From Dechloromonas sp. HYN0024 (lineage in GTDB: Bacteria; Pseudomonadota; Gammaproteobacteria; Burkholderiales; Rhodocyclaceae), in NCBI RefSeq assembly GCF_003441615.1, contig NZ_CP031842.1, positions 1,692,501 through 1,756,500 of the forward strand: a DNA stretch of 64,000 nt. The letters are read 5' to 3'. This document shows, in pieces, positions 19,425 to 30,916 of the stretch. The translations under genes were made by a program, and so were the position numbers. Position 1 is the stretch's first letter; the number at the start of each line of letters is the position of its first letter. The notes under the pieces are model-generated. The model did no database searches and had not been told where the DNA came from. It was given only the letters and a program-made list of their open reading frames with translations.

Positions 19425-19483
19425 CCCCGCCTTGGCGGGGAAACCAATTTAAAACTTCGATGATCCCCGCCATGCCGGGGATC
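19425..19483. other. Two consecutive hairpins before ppc
   Basis: First hairpin: CCCCGCC/GGCGGGG (19425-19440). Second: GATCCCCG/CGGGGATC (19462-19483). Neither is followed by a T-run. They separate the usp gene from ppc, the second ending 19 bases before the preferred ppc start. Confidence 0.4.
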
Positions 19484-19502
19484 GTTCATGATGGGACCGA
19501 CC

Positions 19503-22265
19503 ATGTCTTACCGCGCCACCGACAGCCACAAAGACGAACCTCTCCGCGACGATATCCGCCTGCTTGGCCGCATCCTCGGCGACACCGTGCGCGAACAGGA
19601 GGGCGAATCGGTATTCGAAATCGTCGAGCGCGTTCGCCAGACCGCCGTCCGTTTTGCCCGCGACGGCGACCCCGCCGCCCGCGACGATCTCGCCGCACTG
19701 CTTGACCCGTTACCGCGCGACACCACCCAGGCCGTCGTCCGCGCCTTCAGCTACTTTCTGCAACTGGCCAATATCGCCGAGGATGAGCACCACATCCGCC
19801 GCCGTCGCGCCCACGATCTGGCCAATTCGCCGCCGCGTGAAGGCAGCCTGATCTTCGCTCTGGATTCGCTGGCTTCAGCCAACGTATCGCCAGAAACGAT
19901 TGCCGACTTCTTCGCTCATGCCGTCGTTGCCCCTGTCCTCACCGCCCACCCGACAGAAGTTCAGCGCCAGAGCCTGATTCGCAATCACCGCGACCTGGCC
20001 CGTCTGCTCGACCAGCGCGAACGCCTGCAGATGACGCCCGAGGAGCAGGTCGAGAACGATCTCGGCATCGCCAATTCCATCCTCACCCTGTGGCAGTCGC
20101 GCATGCTCCGGCCGGTCCGTCTCAAGGTACTCGACGAGGTCAAGAACGGCATCACCTATTTCAAGGAAACCTTCTTCACTGAACTGCCGCGCCTTTACAT
20201 TCAGGCCACGCAGCAATTGCAGAAACGTTACCCCGACACCGTCTGGGCCTTGCCACCCTTTTTCCGCGTCGGCAGCTGGATCGGCGGCGACCGCGATGGC
20301 AACCCCTTCGTCACCGCCGACATCCTGCGCGAAGCCCTGCGCCTGCAATCGGCCGCCGCCCTCAATCATTATCTTGATGAAGTCCACGAACTGGGTGGCG
20401 AACTGCCGCTCTCCGACCTCCTCGTCAAAGTCACCCCGGAACTGCTGGCCCTGGCCGAGCATTCAACCGACCATTCGCCACAACGCGCCGACGAACCCTA
20501 TCGACGCGCCTTGTCCGGCATCTACGCCCGCCTCGCAGCGACGGCCCGGGTGCTCGATCAAGTCGAACCGGTGCGCCACGAAATCGGCAACGCCGAACCC
20601 TACGCCACGCCGGAAGCCCTGCGCGCCGACCTCAAGGTGCTCAACAATTCGCTGAAGCTCAACGGCAGTGCCAATCTGGCCGGTGGCCGTCTGCGCCGCT
20701 TGTTGCGCGGGGTGCAGGTCTTCGGCTTCCACCTGGCGCCAATCGACCTGCGCCAGAACTCCGAAGTGCATGCCCGTAGCGTCGCCGAACTGCTTGCTGG
20801 CGCCGGTCGCTGCCCGGATTACGAGGCCCTCTCTGAAAACGAGCGGATCGCCCTGCTGACCGCCGAAATCGCCACGCCGCGCCCGCTCTACTCGCCCTAC
20901 CTGAACTATTCCGAAGAAACCGAGGGCGAACTCGCCATCTTTTTTGCCGCCCGCGAGTTGCGCCAGCGCTATGGTGTTGCAGCCCTGCCCAATTGCATCA
21001 TCTCGAAGACCGATGGTGTCTCCGACCTGCTCGAACTGGCCCTCCTTCTCAAGGAATCCGGCCTCCTGCTACCGGGTGCTAAACCGCAGCTGAACGTCAA
21101 CATCATCCCCCTCTTCGAGACTATCGAAGATTTGCAGAAGAGCGCCGCAACCATGGCCGGCGTATTTGCCATCCCGGCCTACCGCGAACTGATTGCCGGA
21201 CGCGGTAACGAACACGAGGTCATGCTCGGCTATTCGGATTCCAACAAGGACGGCGGCTTCCTGACCTCCGGCTGGGAACTGTACAAGGCTGAAATCGAAC
21301 TGGCCGCGGTTTTCAAGCAGCACAGCGTTCGCCTGCGCCTGTTCCACGGCCGTGGCGGCTCGGTCGGTCGCGGCGGCGGCCCGACCTATCACGCCATCCT
21401 CGCCCAGCCGGCCGGGGCGGTATCGGGGCAGATCCGCCTGACCGAGCAGGGCGAAGTCATTTCGACCAAATACGGCAGCGCCGACACCGGCCGCCGCAAC
21501 CTTGAAGTGCTGCTCGCCGCCACGCTCGAAGCCAGCCTGACCGATCACGAAAACAAGGTCGAGCCGGCCGAACAGTTCCATACGGTGATGGATGAACTGT
21601 CGCTACGCGCCTTTAACGCCTATCGTGGGCTGGTTTATGAAACGCCGGGCTTCACTACCTATTTCCGCCAGTCGACCGTGGTCAATGAAATCGCCTCGCT
21701 CAACATCGGCAGTCGCCCCGCATCGCGCAAGGCCTCAGAGCGCATCGAAGATCTGCGGGCGATCCCCTGGGTCTTCAGCTGGGCACAATGCCGGCTCATG
21801 CTGCCCGGCTGGTACGGCTTCGGTTCGGCCGTCCACGGCTATCTGGCAGCGAACCCGACAGGCATGGCAACACTGCGCCGCATGGTCAAATCCTGGCCCT
21901 TCTTCCAGAGTCTGCTGTCCAACATGGATATGGTACTGGCCAAGACCGACCTCGCCATCGCCTCCCGCTACGCCGAACTGGTCACCGACGCCGATCTGCA
22001 CCAACGCATTTTCAGCCAGATCAAGGCGGAATGGGCGCTGACCCGCCAGCACCTGCTGGCTATCCTCGAACAGCACGACTTCCTGGCCGACAACCCCATG
22101 CTCAAGCGTTCGCTTCAACTCCGCTCGCCCTACATGGACCCACTCAACCACCTTCAGGTTGAACTGCTTAAGCGTCACCGTGCCGGTGAAACCGACGAGC
22201 GCGTCGCCCGCGGCATCCACCTGTCGATCAACGGGGTGGCTTCCGGACTGCGCAACAGCGGGTAA
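19503..22265 (+). CDS. ppc: Phosphoenolpyruvate carboxylase
   Basis: Carboxylates PEP with bicarbonate to oxaloacetate, replenishing the TCA cycle. About 920 residues. Signature motifs are present: VLTAHPTEVQRQSL with the catalytic His near residue 142, GSWIGGDRDGNPFVT near 255, VMLGYSDSNKDGGFLTSGW near 575, the catalytic loop FHGRGGSVGRGGGPTYHAI near 615, and the C-terminal LRNSG. Two in-frame ATGs at 19488 and 19491 lie 12-15 bases upstream; the ATG at 19503 is preferred because GGGA lies seven bases before it. ppsR starts 9 bases downstream, so the two are likely co-transcribed, linking PEP formation and PEP use. Confidence 0.96.
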   Translation: MSYRATDSHKDEPLRDDIRLLGRILGDTVREQEGESVFEIVERVRQTAVRFARDGDPAARDDLAALLDPLPRDTTQAVVRAFSYFLQLANIAEDEHHIRRRRAHDLANSPPREGSLIFALDSLASANVSPETIADFFAHAVVAPVLTAHPTEVQRQSLIRNHRDLARLLDQRERLQMTPEEQVENDLGIANSILTLWQSRMLRPVRLKVLDEVKNGITYFKETFFTELPRLYIQATQQLQKRYPDTVWALPPFFRVGSWIGGDRDGNPFVTADILREALRLQSAAALNHYLDEVHELGGELPLSDLLVKVTPELLALAEHSTDHSPQRADEPYRRALSGIYARLAATARVLDQVEPVRHEIGNAEPYATPEALRADLKVLNNSLKLNGSANLAGGRLRRLLRGVQVFGFHLAPIDLRQNSEVHARSVAELLAGAGRCPDYEALSENERIALLTAEIATPRPLYSPYLNYSEETEGELAIFFAARELRQRYGVAALPNCIISKTDGVSDLLELALLLKESGLLLPGAKPQLNVNIIPLFETIEDLQKSAATMAGVFAIPAYRELIAGRGNEHEVMLGYSDSNKDGGFLTSGWELYKAEIELAAVFKQHSVRLRLFHGRGGSVGRGGGPTYHAILAQPAGAVSGQIRLTEQGEVISTKYGSADTGRRNLEVLLAATLEASLTDHENKVEPAEQFHTVMDELSLRAFNAYRGLVYETPGFTTYFRQSTVVNEIASLNIGSRPASRKASERIEDLRAIPWVFSWAQCRLMLPGWYGFGSAVHGYLAANPTGMATLRRMVKSWPFFQSLLSNMDMVLAKTDLAIASRYAELVTDADLHQRIFSQIKAEWALTRQHLLAILEQHDFLADNPMLKRSLQLRSPYMDPLNHLQVELLKRHRAGETDERVARGIHLSINGVASGLRNSG

Positions 22266-23093
<828 letters not shown>

Positions 23094-23154
23094 AACAGGG
23101 CATTCACTGGTCACCAAGGCGAAACACCAGCCGGCAAAACAGTAAAACGGAGAT

Positions 23155-25971
23155 TTACAGTTTCCCCCGTATAACGAGGGCCTCAAAGTCATCAAGTGGC
23201 AGAGGACGGCTAAACAGGTAGCCCTGCAGAAAATCGCAGTGATGCACGGTATTCAGCAAGTAGCGCTGGGCTTCTGTCTCAACCCCTTCGGCTACGACCT
23301 TGAGCCTGAGGTTGTGCGCCATGCTGATGGTCGCCCCACAGATCGCTGCTGCGTTATCGCTCGATTCTATGTTCATCACAAAAGAGCGGTCGATTTTGAG
23401 CTGGTCCAGCGGCAGTCGGCTCAAGTAAGACAGCGACGAATAGCCAGTCCCGAAGTCATCCAGGGAGAAGGTAACGCCGGCTGCCCGCAAGGCATTCATC
23501 TTGATGATCACCTCATCAACACTTGAGACGAGAAGGCTTTCGGTCAGTTCGAGTTTCAGGCGCAGGGGGTTTGCTCCGGTCCGTTCCAGTATCGCCAGAA
23601 CCTGCTCGACAAAATCCGCCTGATGGAATTGCCTCGCACTGACATTGACGGCAATGCTCAAGGCTTCGGTTTCGCTACGCCTGGCCCATACAACCAGCTG
23701 GGTGCAAGCCATTTCAAGGACCCAGCGACCCAACGGCAGAATCAATCCAGTCTCCTCCGACAGCGGGATGAACTCGGCCGGAGAGACCATGCCGCCCTCG
23801 GGAGGCAGCCAGCGAACCAGAACTTCAGCACCAACGATACGGCCCTCGCGTGAAACTTGAGCCTGATAATGAAGGATAAACTGCTCTTCCTGGATGGCCC
23901 GACGAAGACTTTTCTCGAGAGCGGCCCTTTCAGTCGCAGCTGTCTGCATGGTCTGATCAAAGAAATGAAGCGCATTGCGCCCTCGATCCTTGGATTTATA
24001 CATGGCCAGATCTGCTTGCTTCAACAGGTCATCTATTGATGTCTCATGCCCCCGAAACAGGGTTGCCCCGATACTTGCCGTTGTATGGTGTTCCACATCA
24101 CCCAATTGAAATTTGTCTTTGAGTGCGAGAAGAATCTTTGTCCCGACGATTTCCACCTGTTTTGCTGCATCTTGTGCCCTACCGCTCAGCCCGCCGAGGA
24201 TGACGACAAACTCATCCCCACCCAGACGTGCAACGGTATCGCCTTCGCGAATGCTTTTGGCAAGTCTCTGCGCCACCTGAGCAAGCAACAGGTCACCACG
24301 ATGATGTCCCAGTGAGTCGTTCAACATCTTGAAATGGTCAAGGTCAATCAACAACACCGCTCCTGACTCGCCATTACGGTGACTGACGGTCATCGTCTGG
24401 GTCAGCCGATCTGCCAACAAGGTTCGGTTCGGGAGATGGGTCAGCGGATCAAAGAAAGCCAGCTCATTGATTCTCTCTTCTGCCTTTTTGCGCTCCGAAA
24501 TATCGTAGTGGGTGCCGATGTAATTGGTGACAACACCGTTCTTGTCCTTGACTGCCGAGATATTGAGCCAATTTGGATACAGCTCACCATTTTTGCGCCT
24601 TCCCCAGATTTCCCCCTGCCATCCGCCGGTCCGATTTATTATTTCCCACATATTCCGAAAAAAATCGGCATCGTTACGCTCCGACTTGAGTATCCGCGGC
24701 GTTTGCCCAACAACCTCATCGGAGGAATATCCGGTCAGTTCTGTAAAGGCCCGGTTCACGCGCAGAATGACATTTTGTGAATCAGTAATCATCATGCCTT
24801 CTCTCGACTCGAACGCTGCCGCTGCTATACGCAGATCCCTTTCCGTCTGCTTCTGCTCGGTAACATCGGTGTAAACCCAGATCGATAGTCCGGCCATGAC
24901 GGATTGAGAATCAAGCGGCTGGCCGGACTGAATAACCCAGAATCGGCCCCCATCCTTTCTGCACATCTCCACCTCGAAATTGGCAAATCCCTTGGCAGCC
25001 ATCTGGCCATAGCCAATTTCCCCAGCCATTTCAAATTGCCTGGTGTCCGAATAAAAAATTTCCGTACTCGACCCTTCGTAGTCCTTGGGATTGGCGAATC
25101 CAAACATATTCGCTATGTGCTGATTGCTCTTGATGATGCGGCGATTCTTCAAGAGCAGTATCCCGGCATGGGCATTATCAAAGATCAGTTCCTGCTCTTT
25201 CAGCAGGTCCTGTATGCGACCTTCGCTTTCTAGCAAGGCCTGGGTACGTTCCGCCACACGCTGGTCAAGTTCGCGATTCGTCTCTTCAAGCAAGGCCTCC
25301 TGGGTGCTCAGTGCGGCCTGTGCATGGCGAACCACCAACAAAAGGGTGACATACAGCCCCCCCAGTACAACACAAACAATCGCGCCAATTCGCCATATTG
25401 AACGATCGATTTTGGACACCAGCGGAGTCACATCGAGATAGACCTCAAAGACCGCAACGACACCAGACTCATCGCGAACAGGGATATAGCTTGAGAGCAG
25501 GTCGACATCGCTCAGGATCCCTTCGGTGGCACTAAACTGATCACGATGAACCAGTTCACTGACTGACTCGCCACTACTGGCCGAGATAAACCCCGGGTTG
25601 CCACTCTTGTCATCCCCGATCTGTGTCGCCTCGGTGGAAAATACGGTAATTCCCTGCAGGTTGTAGATCTTGATCTTGGCTAGTTCGGAACCTCGAATCA
25701 GTTCGCTGACTTTCAAGTGCAGCGCCCTGATTTGACCTGAGTTCTGCAATTCCGATCGTGGCTTCCCGGCTGAATGAGCAATTAATACATCGACATCACG
25801 CGCCAGCAACTTATATAAAAATTGCGTCAATGCAATATTCTGGTTCTCAGCCAAATGCTCAACCTGAACAATCTCCTGCTGACGTACCAGGACTCCCAGA
25901 AGGCCGCCAGCCAGAACGATAAGGATCAGTGATATGAGCGAGAAATAGCGGGTCAGTGCGAATGCACGCAT
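23155..25971 (-). CDS. Membrane-bound PAS-GGDEF-EAL cyclic-di-GMP signalling protein
   Basis: A 938-residue protein built as TM helix (11-29), periplasmic sensor region (30-193), second TM helix (about 194-213), coiled coil (215-250), PAS domain (255-375), PAS/PAC domain (380-495), GGDEF domain (505-670) and EAL domain (685-935). The cyclase site is an intact GGDEF at 584-588; the phosphodiesterase motif reads EVL at 716-718, keeping the metal-binding Glu, with DDFGTGYSS at 838-846 and KIDRSFV at 859-865 also intact. Both activities are possible; tandem proteins often favour one. The ATG at 25971 follows AAGGGATAAAC and places the first TM helix properly; the open frame extends 20 codons further upstream. 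Signal unknown. Confidence 0.92.
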   Translation of the reverse strand: MRAFALTRYFSLISLILIVLAGGLLGVLVRQQEIVQVEHLAENQNIALTQFLYKLLARDVDVLIAHSAGKPRSELQNSGQIRALHLKVSELIRGSELAKIKIYNLQGITVFSTEATQIGDDKSGNPGFISASSGESVSELVHRDQFSATEGILSDVDLLSSYIPVRDESGVVAVFEVYLDVTPLVSKIDRSIWRIGAIVCVVLGGLYVTLLLVVRHAQAALSTQEALLEETNRELDQRVAERTQALLESEGRIQDLLKEQELIFDNAHAGILLLKNRRIIKSNQHIANMFGFANPKDYEGSSTEIFYSDTRQFEMAGEIGYGQMAAKGFANFEVEMCRKDGGRFWVIQSGQPLDSQSVMAGLSIWVYTDVTEQKQTERDLRIAAAAFESREGMMITDSQNVILRVNRAFTELTGYSSDEVVGQTPRILKSERNDADFFRNMWEIINRTGGWQGEIWGRRKNGELYPNWLNISAVKDKNGVVTNYIGTHYDISERKKAEERINELAFFDPLTHLPNRTLLADRLTQTMTVSHRNGESGAVLLIDLDHFKMLNDSLGHHRGDLLLAQVAQRLAKSIREGDTVARLGGDEFVVILGGLSGRAQDAAKQVEIVGTKILLALKDKFQLGDVEHHTTASIGATLFRGHETSIDDLLKQADLAMYKSKDRGRNALHFFDQTMQTAATERAALEKSLRRAIQEEQFILHYQAQVSREGRIVGAEVLVRWLPPEGGMVSPAEFIPLSEETGLILPLGRWVLEMACTQLVVWARRSETEALSIAVNVSARQFHQADFVEQVLAILERTGANPLRLKLELTESLLVSSVDEVIIKMNALRAAGVTFSLDDFGTGYSSLSYLSRLPLDQLKIDRSFVMNIESSDNAAAICGATISMAHNLRLKVVAEGVETEAQRYLLNTVHHCDFLQGYLFSRPLPLDDFEALVIRGKL

Positions 25972-26162
25972 GTTTATCCCTTGTTTCCAGTGGAAACAAT
26001 TACACCTGAAAAGGATGTATTGTGCCAACAATCAGAACAAGGTAAAAAATCACAAACCACACCAGACAAGGCAGACTCGGATATGAGCAATCAGTTATCT
26101 AACGCCCATTCTGTAGGCATCGCGCTTCATAGCCCAGCTACTGAAGCAACAGTCGGCATAGC

Positions 26163-26933
26163 CTAGGCGGATCTGCGCCGAACCATCTCGAACAGGCAAA
26201 CGGCCGCAGCGGCAGCAACATTGAGGGACTCTACCGCACCAGGCATCGGGATCTTGACGCGCTGACCGGCTGCCGCGATCAGTTCGGCGCGCACGCCCTG
26301 CCCTTCGGCACCAAATACCCAGGCGATTGCCCCCGTAAGTTGGGCTGAGTAAAGCGACGTTGCGCCATCCAGACAAGTGACAGCCGAGGTGCCCTCGTAG
26401 TTGGCCATGAAGGTGGTCAGATCGACGTCTTCATGGATACTCAAGGCAAAGTGGGCACCCTGCCCGGCCCGCAGGACCTTGGGCGACCAGGCCGAGGCAC
26501 AACCCGGCGCGAGCAATGCCTGCTTGATACCGGCAGCGGCGGCCGTGCGCAGCAGGGTGCCGACATTGCCGGGGTCCTGTATGCCATCGAGCAGGATTGC
26601 GTCGCTTTTGCGGTCTGGTGCAGCTGTTGCAGCCGGAGTCTTGACCAGCGCCAGCAAGCCACTTGGGGTATCAACCAGGCCGAGGTCACGCATCAGGCTA
26701 TCGGCCAGCTGCACGGTTTGCCGCTTGTCGACAAAGCGGGCAATTTCGCCGCCGGCCTGCGCCGATTCGGCAACGATCAGCGTCTCAACCGGCCCGAAAG
26801 CAGCTTCATAGGCTTCGACCAGATGCACGCCATCGAGCAGGGTCTGCCCGGTTTTTCGGCGCTCGCGTCCGGATTCGGCCAGTCGCTTGAGCGACTTGAA
26901 AAACGCGTTGTCGCGAGACTGGATAAGTTTCAT
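26163..26933 (-). CDS. TrmH/SpoU family RNA 2'-O-methyltransferase
   Basis: A 256-residue SPOUT methyltransferase. The three family motifs are visible: [20 protein letters not shown] near residue 122, [14 protein letters not shown] near 208, and [22 protein letters not shown] near 230, forming the trefoil-knot S-adenosylmethionine site. The N-terminal 100 residues ([16 protein letters not shown], then [12 protein letters not shown]) match the substrate-binding domain of rRNA or tRNA methyltransferases such as RlmB or TsnR relatives. The exact RNA target is not decidable. It overlaps rnhB by 4 bases and is the last gene of the long minus-strand cluster. Confidence 0.9.
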   Translation of the reverse strand: MKLIQSRDNAFFKSLKRLAESGRERRKTGQTLLDGVHLVEAYEAAFGPVETLIVAESAQAGGEIARFVDKRQTVQLADSLMRDLGLVDTPSGLLALVKTPAATAAPDRKSDAILLDGIQDPGNVGTLLRTAAAAGIKQALLAPGCASAWSPKVLRAGQGAHFALSIHEDVDLTTFMANYEGTSAVTCLDGATSLYSAQLTGAIAWVFGAEGQGVRAELIAAAGQRVKIPMPGAVESLNVAAAAAVCLFEMVRRRSA

Positions 26934-27520
26934 AGCAAGGAAAGCTGCTTTGCCACCGGACCAAAACTGCGTCGGTGTACCGGTGACGCGCCGTGTTCCT
27001 CAAGGGCTTGAAAATGCGCCGCCGTCGGGTAGCCCATATGCCGGTCGAAGCCATACATCGGGTATTGCGCGTGCAAGGTCAGCATTTCGGCATCGCGCAC
27101 TGTCTTGGCGAGAATCGAGGCAGCGGCGATCGAGGCGATCTTGCCGTCGCCCTTGACCACGGCCTCGCAGGGAATATCGAGTTTCGGGCAGCGGTTGCCA
27201 TCGACCATGGCGGCGCTTGGCTGCACGCCCAAGGCGGAAACGGCGCGCTGCATGGCGAGCATGGTGGCGTGCAAAATGTTGAGGCGGTCGATCTCTTCGA
27301 CCGAGGCCGAGGCTACGGCCCAGGCCACGGCGCGTTCACGGATCAGGACGGCAAGCCCATCACGTCTTTTTTCACTGAGTTTTTTCGAGTCGTTGAGACC
27401 GGGAATCGGACGCAGCGGGTCGAGAATTACCGCAGCTGCGACCACCGTGCCGGCCAGCGGACCACGGCCAGCCTCGTCGATACCGCAGACGAGGCCTTCG
27501 GGGACGATCAGTTCAGGCAT
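26930..27520 (-). CDS. rnhB: Ribonuclease HII
   Basis: Removes ribonucleotides misincorporated into DNA and RNA primers. The 196-residue protein has the family catalytic Asp-Glu pair in [20 protein letters not shown] (residues 12-31), the [13 protein letters not shown] segment, the catalytic Asp in MVDGNRCP, and the further acidic site region [21 protein letters not shown]. It overlaps lpxB by 13 bases and the RNA methyltransferase gene by 4, so it is deep in the operon. The lpxB-rnhB order is widespread in proteobacteria. Confidence 0.96.
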   Translation of the reverse strand: MPELIVPEGLVCGIDEAGRGPLAGTVVAAAVILDPLRPIPGLNDSKKLSEKRRDGLAVLIRERAVAWAVASASVEEIDRLNILHATMLAMQRAVSALGVQPSAAMVDGNRCPKLDIPCEAVVKGDGKIASIAAASILAKTVRDAEMLTLHAQYPMYGFDRHMGYPTAAHFQALEEHGASPVHRRSFGPVAKQLSLL

Positions 27521-28656
27521 TCAATGACCGCATTGGCGGCCTTTTCTGCCGTGTTCTGGCGCAATTGCAGATGCATTTCGGTAAACGCCTCCTCGACCGC
27601 TTCGGCATTTTCCTTGTCTTCGTACAGCTTGACGAGGGCCTCGGCGAGATTCTCTGGGGTAGCGTCGTCCTGCAGAATTTCCGGCACCACGTAGCGCCCG
27701 GCCAGGACATTGGGGAGTCCGACGTAAGGCAGATAGGCCATGCGCTTCATGAGCCAGTAGGAGAACTTGGCGATCTTGTAGGTAATCACCATCGGCCGCT
27801 TGATCAGGGCAGCCTCCAGCGTCGCTGTACCACTGGCAACCAGCGAAACATCGGCGGCGCCAAGTGCATCCTGAGCGTGACCAAAGAGCAGACGGAACGG
27901 AACATCGCTGGCCTGCTGACGATAAATCGCCGCTTCGAACTGGAGCCGCGTTTCTCGGGTGGCCAACGGCACAACGAAAATGGCATTGGGCAGATAGCGT
28001 TCGCAGATCAGCTTGGCGGTCTGCACGAAGGTATCGGCCATCATCGCCAATTCGCCCTGGCGGCTCCCCGGCAGCATCCCGAAAATCGGGTAATCGCGCG
28101 GCAGGGCGAGCTTTTCACGGACCGCCTGCTTGCTGGTCTGCAAGGGAATGATGTCAGCCAGCGGATGCCCGACATAAGTGACCGGGATGTGCTCTTTTTC
28201 GTAGAGCGGCGGTTCCATCGGGAACAGAGCGAGGACACGGTGCACAGCGCGGGCAATCTTCTTGATGCGCCCGCCGCGCCAGGCCCAGATCGACGGGCTG
28301 ACGTAATGGATGGTCTTGACGCCGGCTGACTTGAGGCTGGTTTCGAGACCCAGGTTGAAATCAGGCGCATCGACCCCGATGAAAATATCGGGCTGGATAT
28401 CGAGCAGGCGCTTTTTGAGCTGGCGGCGAATCCCGGATATTTCCCGGTAATGCTTGAGGGCATCGACATAGCCCATGACCGACAGCTTTTCCATCGGCCA
28501 CCAGGCATCAAAGCCATGCGACTCCATGCGCGGCCCACCGATGCCGAAAAACACGGCATCCGGCAAACGCTCTTTTAAGGCAGCAATGAGGTGGCTGGCC
28601 AGGAGATCCCCGGAAGGTTCCCCCGCCACCATGGCAATCCGAACGGCGCGACCCAT
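27508..28656 (-). CDS. lpxB: Lipid-A-disaccharide synthase
   Basis: Glycosyltransferase that joins UDP-2,3-diacylglucosamine and lipid X to the tetraacyl disaccharide of lipid A. The 382-residue reading begins [20 protein letters not shown] and contains [44 protein letters not shown] and [13 protein letters not shown], all typical LpxB blocks. The ATG at 28656 lies one base past the lpxA stop; an upstream in-frame start would run back into lpxA and is rejected. Cytoplasmic face of the inner membrane. Confidence 0.96.
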   Translation of the reverse strand: MGRAVRIAMVAGEPSGDLLASHLIAALKERLPDAVFFGIGGPRMESHGFDAWWPMEKLSVMGYVDALKHYREISGIRRQLKKRLLDIQPDIFIGVDAPDFNLGLETSLKSAGVKTIHYVSPSIWAWRGGRIKKIARAVHRVLALFPMEPPLYEKEHIPVTYVGHPLADIIPLQTSKQAVREKLALPRDYPIFGMLPGSRQGELAMMADTFVQTAKLICERYLPNAIFVVPLATRETRLQFEAAIYRQQASDVPFRLLFGHAQDALGAADVSLVASGTATLEAALIKRPMVITYKIAKFSYWLMKRMAYLPYVGLPNVLAGRYVVPEILQDDATPENLAEALVKLYEDKENAEAVEEAFTEMHLQLRQNTAEKAANAVIECLN

Positions 28657-28657
28657 A

Positions 28658-29428
28658 TCAGCGAATAATGCCTCGCTTGGAAACCGCCAGGAAGTCGACG
28701 AAACGCTGAACGTCCGGCTGGGTCTTGGCATCTTCGGTCAGCTTGGTCTTGGCCTCTTCAAGCAGCAGACCAGATTTGTATAGCGTACGGTAAGCGCGCT
28801 TGAGCGAAGTGATCGACTCGGCTGTAAAACCACGTCGTTTGAGGCCTTCGACATTGATACCGTAAGGCGTCGCCGTATTGCCGGCAGCCATCAGGTAAGG
28901 TGGCACATCCTGGAGGATCACCGTGCTGACGGCCGTCATGACGTGCGCACCGATGCGGCAGAACTGATGCACCCCGGTAAAACCGCCAAGAATGGCCCAG
29001 TCATCGACCACGACATGGCCGGCCAGCGAGGCGTTATTGGCAAAAGTAACCTTGTTGCCAACCTGGCAATCATGGGCGATATGCACATAGGCCATGATCC
29101 AGTTGTCATCGCCGATACGCGTCACCCCGGCATCCTGAACGGTACCGAGATTGAAGGTACAGAACTCGCGGATGACGTTGCGGTCGCCGATTTCCAGACG
29201 TGTCGGTTCACCGGCGTATTTCTTGTCCTGCGGCACTTCACCGAGTGAGCAGAACTGAAAAATCCGGTTGTCGCGACCAATGCGGGTGTGACCACGAATC
29301 ACGGTATGCGGGCCAATGACCGTGTTGTCACCGATCTCGACATGCGGGCCAATGATGGAATAGGGGCCGATCTCGACGTTGGCACCAATTTTGGCACCCG
29401 GATCGACAATGGCAGTTGAATGAATCAT
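28658..29428 (-). CDS. lpxA: UDP-N-acetylglucosamine acyltransferase
   Basis: First step of lipid A synthesis, transferring a hydroxyacyl chain from ACP to UDP-GlcNAc. The 256-residue protein is a left-handed beta helix, seen as hexapeptide repeats ([20 protein letters not shown] and following) in the N-terminal 190 residues, with the catalytic His in [12 protein letters not shown]. The ATG at 29428 gives the conserved [15 protein letters not shown] opening; seven extra codons upstream are excluded because they overlap fabZ. Length equals the usual 255-265. Confidence 0.96.
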   Translation of the reverse strand: MIHSTAIVDPGAKIGANVEIGPYSIIGPHVEIGDNTVIGPHTVIRGHTRIGRDNRIFQFCSLGEVPQDKKYAGEPTRLEIGDRNVIREFCTFNLGTVQDAGVTRIGDDNWIMAYVHIAHDCQVGNKVTFANNASLAGHVVVDDWAILGGFTGVHQFCRIGAHVMTAVSTVILQDVPPYLMAAGNTATPYGINVEGLKRRGFTAESITSLKRAYRTLYKSGLLLEEAKTKLTEDAKTQPDVQRFVDFLAVSKRGIIR

Positions 29429-29429
29429 C

Positions 29430-29864
29430 TTACAGATTCCGCTGAGCACACATCAGGCGTGCGCTCGCTGCCAGCTGATCATCAACACGGGCCTCTGCCT
29501 TGAATTTCCAGACACCCCGCATCTGGCGCTCAATCTCGACATGCAAATGCAACTGGTCGCCCGGCATCACCGGCTTCTTGAAACGGGCTTCGTCAATACC
29601 GGCAAAGTAGAACACCGTATCGGCCGACGGCTTCTCGGCCATCGACTTGAAGGAGAGGATTCCAGCAGCCTGGGCCAGCGCTTCCATGATCAGCACGCCC
29701 GGCATCACCGGATGATGCGGGAAATGGCCCATAAAAAACGGCTCGTTGATCGTCACATTTTTGTAGGCGTGGATCGTTTTGCCCAGTTCAATTTCTACCA
29801 CACGGTCGACCAGCAGGAACGGATAGCGGTGCGGCAGGTGCTCCATGATTGCTTGAATATCCAT
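29430..29864 (-). CDS. fabZ: 3-hydroxyacyl-ACP dehydratase FabZ
   Basis: Dehydrates 3-hydroxyacyl-ACP in fatty acid elongation. The 144-residue hot-dog-fold protein carries the catalytic His in [20 protein letters not shown], with the Glu in the same helix, and opens with [21 protein letters not shown]. It sits one base before lpxA and four bases after lpxD, placing the branch-point enzyme for hydroxyacyl use with the two lipid A acyltransferases that compete for the same substrate. Confidence 0.97.
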   Translation of the reverse strand: MDIQAIMEHLPHRYPFLLVDRVVEIELGKTIHAYKNVTINEPFFMGHFPHHPVMPGVLIMEALAQAAGILSFKSMAEKPSADTVFYFAGIDEARFKKPVMPGDQLHLHVEIERQMRGVWKFKAEARVDDQLAASARLMCAQRNL

Positions 29865-29868
29865 TTAA

Positions 29869-30915
29869 TCAACCCTCTATGTGTTTTTCTTTAAGTTGTT
29901 TCTCAAGTTCTGAAACGCGGTCTGCGAGCTTTGACAACCGGCGGATATGCGACGCATTTCGCATCCAGTGCTCATAGCTATCCAGCGGGAAAACGCTGGC
30001 ATAGACCCCACCCGGCTCAAGGATACTGCGCATGACGGTCGATGCACCGGAAATCGTGGTGTTGGGAGCCAGGCTCAAATGACCGCTGATCATCGAAGCA
30101 CCGCCGAGAATGCAGTGCTCACCCAGGGTCGTGCTGCCAGCCATGCCGGTACACCCGGCTATCACGGAATAGGGACCGATATTGCAGTTATGACCGATCA
30201 TGACCAGATTATCGATCTTGCAGCCATCACCAATGATCGTATCGTCCAGCGCACCGCGGTCGATGGTGGTATTGGCGCCTATTTCGACATCGTCGCCGAT
30301 GACCACGGCACCAACCTGGGGAATCTTGACCCACTCCTTGCCATCCGGCGCAAAGCCAAAACCATCCGCACCGATCACCACACCGGAATGCAGAATCGCC
30401 TGCTTGCCAATCCGGCAGCCATGATAGACGTTCACATTGGGATAAAGAACGCTACCTTCGCCGACCACAGCGCCATCACCGATGACGCACCCGGCATGGA
30501 TGCGGCACCCTTCGCCGATACTGACATTTTTACCGATGCAGACATGCGGCCCGATGAAAACAGATGCCGGAACAGTTGACTCGATGACGGCTGTCGGATG
30601 TATGCCGGCAATCTCCACCGCCGACGGATTGAGCAAGGCGGCCACCCGTGCATAATAGGCATAAGGATTGGCCGTCACGATGCGCGGCCCGGCGAATCCT
30701 TCAGCCGCATCCGGCGCCAGAATGACGGCGGAAGCACCGGTCGACTGCAACTGATTGCGATACTTACGGTTGGCCAGGAAGGCAATATCGCCCTCGCCGG
30801 CCGAAGCCAGGGTCGCCACCTGAGAAATGCGCGTTTGCCCGTCGCCAAGCACATCGCCGCCCAATTGGGCGGCGATGTCGGCAAGCGTATAAGACGTCTC
30901 ACCCAAACCGGACAT
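29869..30915 (-). CDS. lpxD: UDP-3-O-acylglucosamine N-acyltransferase
   Basis: Adds the second hydroxyacyl chain in lipid A synthesis. The 348-residue reading has the N-terminal uridine-binding domain (YTLADIAAQLGGDVLGD, DIAFLANRKYRNQL), the hexapeptide-repeat beta helix including GVVIGADGFGFAPDGKEW, MIGHNCNIGPYSVIAGCTGMAGS, and a C-terminal helix ending in SELEKQLKEKH. The ATG at 30915 is one base past the skp stop; the open frame extends 23 codons into skp and that extension is rejected. Confidence 0.96.
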   Translation of the reverse strand: MSGLGETSYTLADIAAQLGGDVLGDGQTRISQVATLASAGEGDIAFLANRKYRNQLQSTGASAVILAPDAAEGFAGPRIVTANPYAYYARVAALLNPSAVEIAGIHPTAVIESTVPASVFIGPHVCIGKNVSIGEGCRIHAGCVIGDGAVVGEGSVLYPNVNVYHGCRIGKQAILHSGVVIGADGFGFAPDGKEWVKIPQVGAVVIGDDVEIGANTTIDRGALDDTIIGDGCKIDNLVMIGHNCNIGPYSVIAGCTGMAGSTTLGEHCILGGASMISGHLSLAPNTTISGASTVMRSILEPGGVYASVFPLDSYEHWMRNASHIRRLSKLADRVSELEKQLKEKHIEG

Positions 30916-30916
30916 A

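Noticed and set aside
25981..26166. 61-codon plus-strand ORF upstream of the GGDEF/EAL gene
   Set aside because: It starts inside the coding region's leader, has no ribosome-binding site and no recognisable features.
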